In this document: positions 44,301 to 53,644 of the stretch, in pieces
How positions within the stretch are numbered: position 1 is the stretch's first letter
How the letters are laid out: every line of letters begins with the position of its first letter
NCBI GenBank assembly: GCA_963556255.1
Contig: OY744613.1
Span: forward strand, 39,101,888-39,165,887
Direction: 5' to 3'
Source of the DNA: Allolobophora icterica
Lineage: Eukaryota > Annelida > Clitellata > Crassiclitellata > Lumbricidae
Length of the DNA: 64,000 nt
The notes under the pieces: generated by a model
What the model saw: only the letters and a program-made list of their open reading frames with translations
Told to the model about the DNA's origin: nothing
Database searches by the model: none
Made by a program: the position numbers and the translations under genes

Positions 44301-44393
44301 ACCAACACTCCAGCTTCAGCCGAAGAGTAAATTTGCTGCATATGACGCAACTAGAACACGATGGAAAACGGAAGATCCTGAACCAAATGAGAT

Positions 44394-44729
44394 TTATTCA
44401 TGGGGTTCGAAAAGCACAATGCATGAAAATTCAGTCTCTGCAGACAGACGATTAATATGATTGTCGATTTCGTCGACCGGTTGAGCGGAATTATCCGGTG
44501 TATGACTGTAATCTACAAAATAGCGTCTGATATGCCGGTGAATATCCGATGGTGATCTGGAAAGTGGTCGTTTGCGAAGCAAATTAGTAAAATCTCCAAC
44601 TTTCTGGAATAGATTGACTAGCGCTCTATGATAGGAGCTCCTTGGTCTTACTTTACTTCTTTGAACTCCGTAAGCATTGAACTGAAACCATTCTTTTGGA
44701 TACTGGAATTCTGGTTCTGGTCGGGAGCG
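44394..44729 (-). other. Unrecognised open frame, about 111 codons
   Basis: Minus-strand frame open from 44729 to a stop at 44394, no ATG at its start. Balanced composition with pieces like PKEWFQFNAYGVQRSK, RPRSSYHRALVNLFQKVGDF and SPSDIHRHIRRYFVDYSH. It lies in an intron antisense to the host gene. It may be an exon of an antisense gene, a processed gene piece or an unfamiliar transposon ORF. The family is unknown to me. Confidence 0.35.
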
Positions 44730-45107
44730 TCATTGATGAATTTCCTCTTAAAGTTGCGCTTTATAAATGTCAGATTATAATTACCATATCAATTACAAGT
44801 ACAATTACTTCCGTTGTCCTAACCAAACTTAATTACCGTAAATCCCTTTTCCTCATCTTGAATCAACCCAAATACGAAGTCTACAAATAATCGCGAAAGT
44901 GGTGGTTTGCGAAGCAAATTAGTAAAATCTCAAAAGCAGTAAATGTTCGTCAGGCTCCAAAGTTTTTATGTAAAATTTGCCTTTTATTAGACAGCAATTC
45001 CAACGACAAAAAAGCTGTGGCGGCGAAATTATGTTATGTCTAAATGTAGGCCCAAATATGAAAATGTTTTGGCTGACAGTAGTGTCATGTGTGGGTGTAG
45101 ATTTACC

Positions 45108-45537
45108 GGTTCCGGTCCACTATTCCGGGGGTCCGCTATTCCGGGGGTCCGCTATTCCGGGGATCCGCCGGAATATACATACATACAAGATACATACATG
45201 CATACACACATACATACATGCATACAAACATGCACACATACATACAAACATGCATACATACATCCATGCATGCATGCATGTATGAATGTATGCGTGTATG
45301 TATGTATACATACAAACATGTATGTATGCATGTATGTATATATACATACATGTATGTATGCATGTATGTATATATGTATACATGTATGTAAGCATGTATG
45401 TATGTATGTATGAATGTTTGTATGCATGTATGTATGTATATATGCATGCATGTATGTTGTATGTATGTATACTCCGGCCGATCCCCGGAATAGCGGACCC
45501 CCGGAATAGCGGACCCCCGGAATAGTGGGCCGGTACC
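45108..45537. mobile_element. Foldback element with 65-bp arms and CATA core
   Basis: 430 bp. Inverted arms (45108-45170 and 45474-45537) start GGTTCCGGTCCACTATTCCG / GGTACCGGCCCACTATTCCG and each holds three tandem copies of a 16-bp word (GGGGTCCGCTATTCCG). The core is CATACATA-type DNA on the left and TATGTATG on the right, so the whole element can fold. Flanked by exact 8-bp duplications GATTTACC (45100-45107, 45538-45545). Three overlapping ORFs are artefacts of the core. Confidence 0.85.
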
Positions 45538-45713
45538 GATTTACCAGTGGTACCACATAGTTCCCAGTGACAGATTGTCATTTGAGGGATGGCATTCAAT
45601 GTAAACCTTCGAAGCGACAAAACTCTATAAATGCCTGTATTAATTAAGTACTGCTATAAACCACCGTACAGTAAGCTTATTAATACAACGTTCAACATTG
45701 TTTTTATTTTCAG

Positions 45714-45849
45714 AGCTACTGGTACATCTGCTGTGCCTCACCAAACTCTAAAGACTACTCCTAGTGGAACTGCCCAAATCGGAATTTCAACTCCTGGTCA
45801 ACCTGCCCAAATCATAAAGTCAACTCCTGGTCAACCTGCAAAACCTTAA
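45714..45849 (+). CDS. Last coding exon, TPGQPAQ-repeat tail and stop
   Basis: Acceptor TATTTTCAG. The first base completes a Leu codon from exon 42484-42670; the frame gives ATGTSAVPHQTLK, then 11-residue units of TPSGTAQIGIS / TPGQPAQIIKS type and stops at TAA 45847-45849. The units are 33-bp DNA repeats (starts 45757, 45790, 45823) that continue after the stop (45855, 45888, 45920). The third unit is 32 bp, and this length change creates the stop. Low-complexity cytoplasmic tail, no known domain. Confidence 0.78.
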
Positions 45850-46185
45850 AGTCAACTCTTGGTGAATCTGCCCAAACCTCAAATTCAACTCCTGGTGAAC
45901 TTGCGAAAATAAAAAGTCGACTCCTGGTTAAACCCGTTTATTAATTTCAAATCTGTTCAAACTTCCCAAATTTTAAAGACAACTTCTCCTGAAACTCCCA
46001 AATCACAAAGTGAACTCATAGCAACCATACGCCAAGCACTTACGAATAGGCCTAAATCGTTATATTTCTGGTTGATTTTAAATATATATATAATTTCGTT
46101 TATTATGAATCAAAGTTGACAAACCGCAACTTCTTACAGAAAGAGTATGCTACAGTAAAAAAAGCATTTGTCTAGATAAGTCTAC
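45850..46185 (+). other. 3' untranslated region of the host gene (probable)
   Basis: It contains three further degenerate 32-33-bp repeat units to about 45945. GAAAATAAAAAG at 45905 and TATATAATTTC near 46085 are weak polyadenylation candidates only. Confidence 0.4.
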
Positions 46186-46189
46186 GAAA

Positions 46190-47650
46190 GGTAGAATACT
46201 ATTTAGTTCCTAGAACATGTCGGAACAAAATTCTAGGTTTAAAGCAGTGACTGTCCTTGTATGGAAGTTCAAAATCATGAGGTCTTGGGCGTAGGCCATG
46301 GGTTCTAGGTACAATACCTGGAAATAGAGAGCGAAGAACGTGGCTGAGGTTGCGTATAACCGCTTGTAAGAGTCTGCCGTCAGCCTCATCCATCATTTGG
46401 TCCGAGTCGGGTTGTTGCATCGAGATAAAGTCCATTCTCTGCATTTAACGTAGGAACCGCCGTAATCTGTCGTAATCACTGGACAAGGCAAGACCACGCC
46501 ATGCTCGAAAGGCATAGAGTAGTTTCCCAAATATTGTGCACGGGTCACCTCGTGATTTGCATAAGTGGGAAGTCCATGGGTGCGTAAAATTCTTATAGCA
46601 TGCGAAAGCCTGGAACAAGTGGCGTTTAGCTTAGTAACGTGCGCTGTGGCTCTGAGGTCGTCTTTGATGGTCACCAAGGATCACCATTTTGGTTACTCTA
46701 TCGATTCCAAGTTACTGAGGAGGATTCCTGTCACGAGCTCGTCCACGAAAGGTTATCATTTCACGAGATTTGTTGACATTAAGAGAAATATTGTTCTTTT
46801 TAGCCCATTCTGAGATATGGTTAAATTCGTCTGAGACCGTATGTCTCCTATTCTCTCCTGAGATCAGATAAATATATCGTCTGCATACTTATCTATCTTG
46901 TTTGGGGGTGCAAAGGATGGAGATCTGAGGTTCCAACGAGGAAGGCGACAGGGTCAAACCATGACCCTTGGACGATACTTGCGTTGATGGCTGCGATGGA
47001 AGATAATTTTATGGCATATCGCGTCTGATGTGTGCGGTCACGTTAAAACTCAATCATCCTGTTAAAAATTTGATCTGGTAAGTCCAGTTGGGAGAGTTTG
47101 TGCGCCACTATGGAATGACTTAAGGAATCAAACACTTTGGAAAAGTCTAGAGAGCTCAAGGTAACATAGTTGTTGGTAATTAATAATTGAAAGACATGAT
47201 AGAGTATGGCTATTAGTATTAGAGCGGCAGTAGTGGATGCAGTGGGCCTAAAAGCAAATTGATCCGCATATATATATCGGGTACAGGAGGGCGACATAAG
47301 GAGGTATAAATGTAGCCTTGGACAACTTCTTTTTCTATAATCCTGGAGAGTTTGGATACAATTGAGATTGGTCTGAATTCTGTGGCTGTCTTCGGTGCAG
47401 GAACTTTTGGGATAGGTTTGATTACAGCGGTTTTCCACTGAGTAGGGACGTGAGAGTTCGCTATTGATTTGTTTACAAGCGCTGCAAGTATGCTGGCATG
47501 CAAAGGTGCTGCAATCTTCAGAAACCAGAAGGGCAGAAGGTCAGGTCCAATGGCAGTATGACCCAGCCGGTCAAGGATGAAGAAATCATGTCAAATACTG
47601 TTAATAACTATTTGGCAGTGTAACTTTGAAATTGAACACCAGATGGTCTA
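46190..47650 (-). pseudogene. Decayed LINE reverse transcriptase, second family
   Basis: Right to left on the minus strand: NKSIANSHVPTQWKTAVIKP (47430-47480), ATEFRPISIVSKLSRIIEK, ADQFAFRPTASTTAAL, LDFSKVFDSLSH with the first catalytic Asp (about 47130), KYADDIF with the YADD at 46876-46887, VNKSREMITFRGR, and a C-terminal LRPRPHDFELP box (about 46270). At least five frame breaks. The C-terminal box recurs in the fragment at 59900-60330, so the two belong to one family, distinct from the CR1-like LINE. Confidence 0.78.
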
Positions 47651-49990
47651 GATATCATATTGAACAATAACGAGCATGTCTTCTAGGTGCGCGTTTTGTT
47701 ACAGTTGTTTCTTATGTGGTTTGCAATATGAGTCACATGGTCGATCAAAGTAAATAAGCAAGTAAATGAGTATGTAAGTTGTTGTACTTTACGCTGTACA
47801 CTGAGCCAAGGCCATACATCTATGTCGTCTTGAGATAACCACGCATCTCGAGAGTTGTAGTCTGTTGACCTAATGTGACAAACAGAATTCGCATGGAGAG
47901 TGTGCACAGAATAATAGTTCCATCTAGGCTAATCTTGTCATTCTGTTTATTGTATCTATGGTAATCGAGTATGCATCCGAAATGAAGTTTCCGTTTGAAG
48001 ACCATCTACTCCAGAATTGCGTAAAAATTTTGCTATTTTCGGCCCGCATTCCGGGAATAAGTGGCCTACACAGCATCTAGTCTGGGATTTCTGTACTTAT
48101 ATTCTATTAACGCTTGAAAACTATTCTATTTTTATATATATAATAATAATATTCTTTAGTAATTCAAACTGACAAGTACGCAGTAAGATTACATTGAAAC
48201 ATGGAAGCACAATCAATATCTTAATTAAACACGCGGTTTGGCAGCCATGCAAGGCGTCGCCCAAGAGGGTTGGTTACGAGTATCGATCCGCGTTTCTAAT
48301 GCTCTCCTGTCCATGAGTGATACCATTACTCTACCCCCCCCCCCATGGTTTCATGTCGTCTCGTGAAGACCGACACCAAGGAGAACATCCTAAAGCGGTG
48401 CTGTTAATTTTTTCAAGTGACAGTTACGGCAACGATGGCAGGTGCATCAAAATGACCGCCACGCGTTTCACCTCATTAACACGAATAATGTGATGTAACG
48501 TAAATGTTCGCGATTTTCTATAGCGACCGTATATGGCCTCGACCCTGCTCATTTTTCAATGAATTGATCGGGTGAGATTCTTCACCACCGCTTGCCCGTT
48601 TGAATGGGTGCCACGCCATTTAAGGTCCCCGTGTTGGGAATAGCACACAAGCCGCATAAGCTGCAGAACTGTACACAGACATCTATGTGAGGTCTAATAA
48701 AATATCTATGAAAACGTGGATGGGACTGAGTCACAAAGCCTTGAAGTCATTTTTAAACAAAAGAAAGGTTTTTGGAATATATGTCGCAGATAATAAACAG
48801 TCTACGAAGAACGATGGATTCTAAGCTGTGCGAGATCAGACCTCAGGCGTTAATATTAAACAGCCGTCGTAAACTCTTTATGTTCACTCTTTCGCTGCTC
48901 CTCGTCCTGGAACAAACAATATTTTTCGCAGAGGCCAAATCCATTGACTTGGGGCCTCAACCTGTTGTGTTATCTTAAAACGCACTCTCCTCGCCTAACA
49001 TTCTGATGCGCGGATACACATCACACAACCATCATCGGAAAGAATGGTTTTCATGAGCTTACGGAGAAGGAGAAGGAGTAAATCTTTAAGTTTCAATGAC
49101 TAAATTCTCTTATGAAAAAAAGAAACAAGACTGCAACAGAAAATTATTTCTTTTTTTATTCTAATTATTAATTCTGTTTTTTTATTCAAGACAAGACAAA
49201 CGTTTATTGACACCAATCACCAAATTCAATTGCATGTGAATTTTAAATAAATTTAGGGCCTATTTCAGTGCTTCACTGTATACAGTAGAAATAACTTTTA
49301 ATGAACAATTGCCCAGTATCAAAGGGTTATCCCAAAAGGAGGAAAAATTGCTCCGCTGGCAGTGAGCCAAGTTTCTATCAATTTCAGTTTTTACACATAG
49401 CAGCTTTAATGATATTTGTTAAGCCTTACTAATGTAATGTAATAAAAACTTTTGCAGCGTACCTCGCAGCAGAGCTATTCAGAAGCGCTCTCAACGTGAT
49501 ATGCTTGTGCAAAAAGAAAGGTCTTATAAGCATTTAAGTGAAGCTGGTGAAAACGCCCGAGTTTCCTGCTTCGGATCTCAAAAGGTATATATAGTTCATT
49601 CCACAGTGAAGGACCAACCAAAGCGAGAGGTGTGTGAAGAAATTGGTTTGCTCATCAGTTCAGAAAGGCATATAGACGATAAGCCTATAATTACATAAAA
49701 CACTGCACTAGTATTCGTTTTGTGCAAGAACAGTACTAGGTGCATTCTAAGTCAAGAAGATACTGTTTTAGTTTTAATTTAAAAATACTTAGGCGCATTT
49801 GTCAAAAGAGTCGGAAGCGAATTCCATACACACTGAAATCGATAAGGAATTGAAACCTGTCTAGTTTTAGTTCGAGCAAAGTTTGTTTACCTCTGATCTA
49901 TTTTATTTTTACCATCATACTCTAAAAGGAACTCAGTTTAGAAGAAGTCCCGTAATTAACAACTTTTATTATGACATGTTTTCATCGATC
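47651..49990. other. Intergenic, few recognisable features
   Basis: No confident gene. ATTCAAGACAAGACAAACGT at 49185 resembles an inverted retroelement 3' tail, and 49470-49490 has an AGAAGCGCTC tail word. See also the small ORF at 48781-48978. Confidence 0.4.
48781..48978 (+). CDS. Small ORF with signal-like hydrophobic segment (tentative)
   Basis: ATG-started, 65 codons. It has a basic N-terminal part (SLRRTMDSKLCEIRP, NSRRK), a hydrophobic run LFMFTLSLLLVLEQTIFFAEA near residues 36-55, then a short tail. It could be a secreted-peptide first exon, a membrane micropeptide or chance. No homologue is recognised, and nothing nearby indicates splicing or a promoter. Confidence 0.2.
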   Translation: MSQIINSLRRTMDSKLCEIRPQALILNSRRKLFMFTLSLLLVLEQTIFFAEAKSIDLGPQPVVLS

Positions 49991-50009
49991 AAGCAGTTGA
50001 TAGTAAAAT

Positions 50010-50235
50010 GCAAACATAGCTAGAAGCTGGACAAACGATAAAAATATAGCTCAAACTATAAGGTGGATGGCCGATGAAAAACTATATCTCAAACTAGAAG
50101 CTGGATGACCGATTAAAATATAGCTCAACTAGAGCTGGATTGTCGCTGAATATGTAACTGAAACTAAAAGCTGGATGAGCGTGAATCATTTGTCGTGAAC
50201 CATTTCTCGGTGAACCATTTGTCCGCGAACCGTTA
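50010..50235 (+). repeat. Tandem AGCTGGATGACCGAT-type repeat
   Basis: About five degenerate units of roughly 40-50 bp carrying AAACTAGAAGCTGGATG, followed by a triple GTGAACCATTTGTC word (50182-50235). Purely tandem, no coding sense. Confidence 0.6.
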
Positions 50236-50289
50236 TTTTGTTGTGACACCGCCAATACATCAAAATTACACTGAGCAGTCTTTAGTAAA

Positions 50290-50470
50290 TTTACCTCTGT
50301 TAATTTGTTTGCCAAGCATCGACAGTTTATATGCGTTATCGAGAGAGTGGGGTGATAAGCTAGTAAACCAGGAGTTTTAAACCTGACATTCACCTCCTCC
50401 ACAGTTATATATTCACTGAAACAACTATCCATTATGGGCAAAACTGTAATGAATGCTATTTCAAGAAGCA
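50290..50470 (-). pseudogene. LINE endonuclease N-terminal fragment
   Basis: The minus strand reads LSITHINCRCLANKLTEVNL and CNFDVLAVSQ, the start of an APE endonuclease (LNxRSLxNKxxEV...FDVLAxxE) with the catalytic Glu region lost. A short 5' LINE piece only. Confidence 0.65.
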
Positions 50471-50899
50471 CCAATTGATTTTACTTTTGTTGGTCTATCA
50501 CTATGAAACATAAGGCGGTTTATCGATAATAAACATATGGAATTCGTTGATTCTCATAAGTGTCATAGTGGCCTAGCCCACGCTTGACCTTGGCAAATAA
50601 CCTCTTAAAGTGAACATAGTACTCAGCTTGTAGTCTACAACCAACCTGGAAATGCCACTCGGATCAGAGTAATTAGTAAATAGTTATAAACTGCGTAAAA
50701 CATAATTACCTGATTTATGCTTTGCATTTAAATCTTAAATTTGCATTTTCTCAAACTGGTTTAGGCCACTCCTTCGCTCAAGATATGTTATGCTTAAGAA
50801 ATCGAACTGAAAATTATTTCTGTTAATCGCTTATAATTCAAACTTATGTGTATAGACATTCTTGTAGTTGTTAAATTAAGAATCAGCGTTCCAGTCCGT

Positions 50900-51520
50900 G
50901 CTAAAGATGGAGACAAAACGTAAAGAAATGTCTACCAGTCCTGATGTACAGATTAGAATTATGAATCGTCTGGATCACATTGACGTAAGACTGTCTGACG
51001 TTGGACAGAAAAGAGATCTGTAGAAGACATTGCCTCCACCAATAGACTAACTAAGGCATAGACACCGTGAGCTAAGGCAAGGTCAAGCTGACGTTATGCA
51101 ACGCATGTTTAGTATGGAAACTATAAAAGAGAAATCGAGTTCGTGAAACCGAGATCGAATCCAAAATTATACACCCACTTTAGCTGCCGTACCCCCTACC
51201 GTCGCACTTATCACCCTGGAAACCACGAGAACCCCTGAAATATGTACAGTAGGCGATGCTCTGGAAGACAGTGCCGCCCAAGTTATTCTTAGACTTAGTG
51301 AGCGTATAGTGCATCAGCCACGCCCTGACTACCGTTTAACTGGAGTAGGAGCTCAGACTGTTCCTTGGCTTTAGAAGGCAAAGAACCCGATATTCGAACC
51401 TCTGCTTCCGGAAGTTAGTACTGTAAATGTTTCACGAGGGCTCAGTGAACCCTCCCAATTCAAACCGTCTGGGGTAGCGTCCAGAACGGGTGATTTTAGA
51501 CTAAAGCAATGACTACTATA
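50900..51520 (+). pseudogene. Degenerate coding relic, possibly retroelement ORF1/gag
   Basis: An ATG at 50908 opens 38 codons METKRKEMSTSPDVQIRIMN...DVGQKRDL with coiled-coil character, then stops. Further frames carry PEICTVGDALEDSAAQVILR and HQPRPDYRLTGVGAQT. Several stops. The relic lies on the plus strand and does not resemble other window features. Confidence 0.3.
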
Positions 51521-51979
51521 GCCCAGGAACGGTACCGGGAGATTAAAAAATAAATGCTAATACATTACGCTATGGCTTTGAATTACTTTCAAAGATCTTA
51601 GGTTGTTGACTCATCCTTATTAAACGTTTTAATCTCATCAATTCTAATTGATTTCTTGATTTACGAATTTTCACAATCGACGCTAATTGGAGCCAGTTTT
51701 GCAGATTATCCAATGCTAGGGAGAACTCCTTGCACGTTCATGAGGTCTGTACACCCGAGAAGACCACCTGGTCTGCTCTCAGGGTTTAAGTTATCTCCCC
51801 ACCACTCAGCACTCTTTGTATGGGCCTTCATGTGTGTCTGACCCTCCACTGCTGCCTCTTCCAGTCTTCTATGTATTGTTTTACATTCTCAGTGACTCTT
51901 CACATCGGGCAGGCAAGCGCATAGAATGCCTATTAGATTTTTCTTGAGGTTGTGCTATATAATTTTTTATTTAGAATAT

Positions 51980-52568
51980 ACTAGCTGGTTTACCCGGCGT
52001 TGCTCGGGGTAATAAGTTTCAATCCACACCACCACCACCACCACCACCACCACCACCACCACCACCACCACCACCACCACCACCACCACCACCACCACCA
52101 CCACCACCACCACCACCACCACCACCACCACCACCACCACCACCACCACCACCACCACCACCACCACCACCACCACCACCACCACCACCACCACCACCAC
52201 CACCATCAGTTAATGTGAAGTGAAATCCCTACGGCTGCGCCATCTGGCGAATCTTTAGAAATGCGTGCCGGTGACAGAGAATTGGCGGTGAAACAGAATC
52301 TTCTCGGGTGGCGCCATCTGGCGAATGAAAATAGGTCGACTCGAATTTGTAAGAAGTGGGGGCTTGGGAGAGGTTTTCGCCCGTTTTCACCATGGAAGCG
52401 GTGAAAAGGGGGACGCGAAGCCTCACACTGGGTGTGTATTGCCACCCCGAGACAGTAGTGAAGGTTTGGAGTGAAAAGGTGGAAAGGTGTAGAAATGCAT
52501 CCCGGTCAAAGATCGCTGTGACAGACAGACAGACAGACAGAGTCTTCTCTTTATATATATAGATATAC
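51980..52568 (+). mobile_element. Retroelement-like insertion with ACC array
   Basis: It begins ACTAGCTGGTTTACCCGGCG, a widely dispersed animal repeat start, and ends GACAGACAGACAGACAGAGT plus TTTATATATATAGATATAC. Flanking 9-bp direct repeats TTAGAATAT occur at 51971-51979 and 52569-52577. Two GGCGCCATCTGGCGAA words lie inside. No ORF of its own is recognised; class uncertain. Confidence 0.6.
52026..52205 (+). repeat. Pure ACC trinucleotide array
   Basis: About 60 uninterrupted units. Source of false poly-His and poly-Val ORFs. Confidence 0.98.
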
Positions 52569-52767
52569 TTAGAATATTTTTATTACATTTACACATTGCA
52601 AAACACCAGAAAACATTGCATCTGAAGAAAATATGATTTTCTTCAGAGTTTTGACACAATGAAAGATCACGAAAGACTTGTCAGTTAGAATATTACTCAG
52701 AATTAACCTTTTTCATAAATCTGTCCATTATATACTGTATTAGTAAGTAAGTAAGGAAGTAAGTAAG

Positions 52768-53251
52768 TGTGAACTGAGTTTTGTGTACAGTCTTGCAGTG
52801 CGAGATGTTAGCGTATATATTTAGTGCGTTTACTTTAGTTTCATGTGTATATGTATATATGATAGATGCATCACGTTTAGTCGTACTGTCTTAGTGACAC
52901 GCGCGGCCGGCCAATCTCGGCAGCGGCGCGCTATATGTATATTATTAGAGTTCGCTTAGGCGCACAGAAGACAGGTGTGTCAAGAGGCGCGAAGAATTAT
53001 GCAGACTTGAGAAGTTTGAATTCGAGTGTGTTCGCTGTAGTAGTGTGGCTGACTAGTCGAGTTGTAATCGAATTGAGTTCTGTCTGTTTGTTTCTTATTA
53101 AACTAAAAGATATTAAACTGTGTTGCTGATTAATTCAGGTTATACTTATACGTAGAATTAGTGTTCAAAAGGTGAACGTTAAATAGGCGTTAAGTACGAA
53201 GAGAACAAGGATTTAATCAGAAGGATTGTCAACGGAAGGATTGGGTTGACA
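52768..53251 (+). repeat. 5' LTR of element B
   Basis: 484 bp. A CCAAT box (52911-52915) is followed by GC-rich sequence and CTATATGTATATT (52931), a plausible promoter. Unlike the LTR of element A it has no perfect heat-shock or CRE site that I can see. Confidence 0.92.
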
Positions 53252-53255
53252 TTAT

Positions 53256-53273
53256 TGGTGGCAGCGGTGGGAT
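53256..53273 (+). other. Primer-binding site, tRNA-Leu (other isoacceptor)
   Basis: TGGTGGCAGCGGTGGGAT follows the LTR after the same TTAT spacer as in element A. It complements a tRNA-Leu ending CCCACCGCTGCCA plus CCA, as in animal tRNA-Leu(AAG/TAG). Confidence 0.8.
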
Positions 53274-53400
53274 AAGAACTCACGGTGGATAAATAACTCA
53301 CGGTGGATAAATACTCACGGTGGAATAATTACTCACGGTGGAATAATTACTTACGGTGGATATAAACTCACGGTGGATTAAAATTCACGTTATCACCTCC
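53262..53400 (+). repeat. Leader tandem repeat, CACGGTGGATAAATAACT
   Basis: Units start at 53281, 53299, 53316, 53334, 53352 and 53369, spaced 17-18 bp. The last part of the primer-binding site and the bases after it (GCGGTGGGATAAGAACT) look like the first unit. Confidence 0.85.
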
Positions 53401-53644
53401 TTCGGCGGATAGAAGAATCTACGACGGTGATAAAAGAATTTACAACGGTGTTAAAAGAATTTACGCGTTGTTGCTGTGTGACGTGTTTACGATATCAACG
53501 ACGGTGGAACACGAGAAAACGGTATAAAAATTTCGTTGTTTTCCACGAACAAATATAAAAGAAATCCCGTTTGTTTATCGATTCACACACCAAGAAAAAC
53601 CGTGACTTCTTTGAAAAGAGAAATCACCAAAGTAAACAAGTAAG

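Noticed and set aside
45036..45620. Overlapping Tyr/His/Ile ORFs
   Set aside because: They come from the CATA/TATG core and arms of the foldback element.
51967..52218. Poly-His and poly-Val ORFs
   Set aside because: ACC array only.
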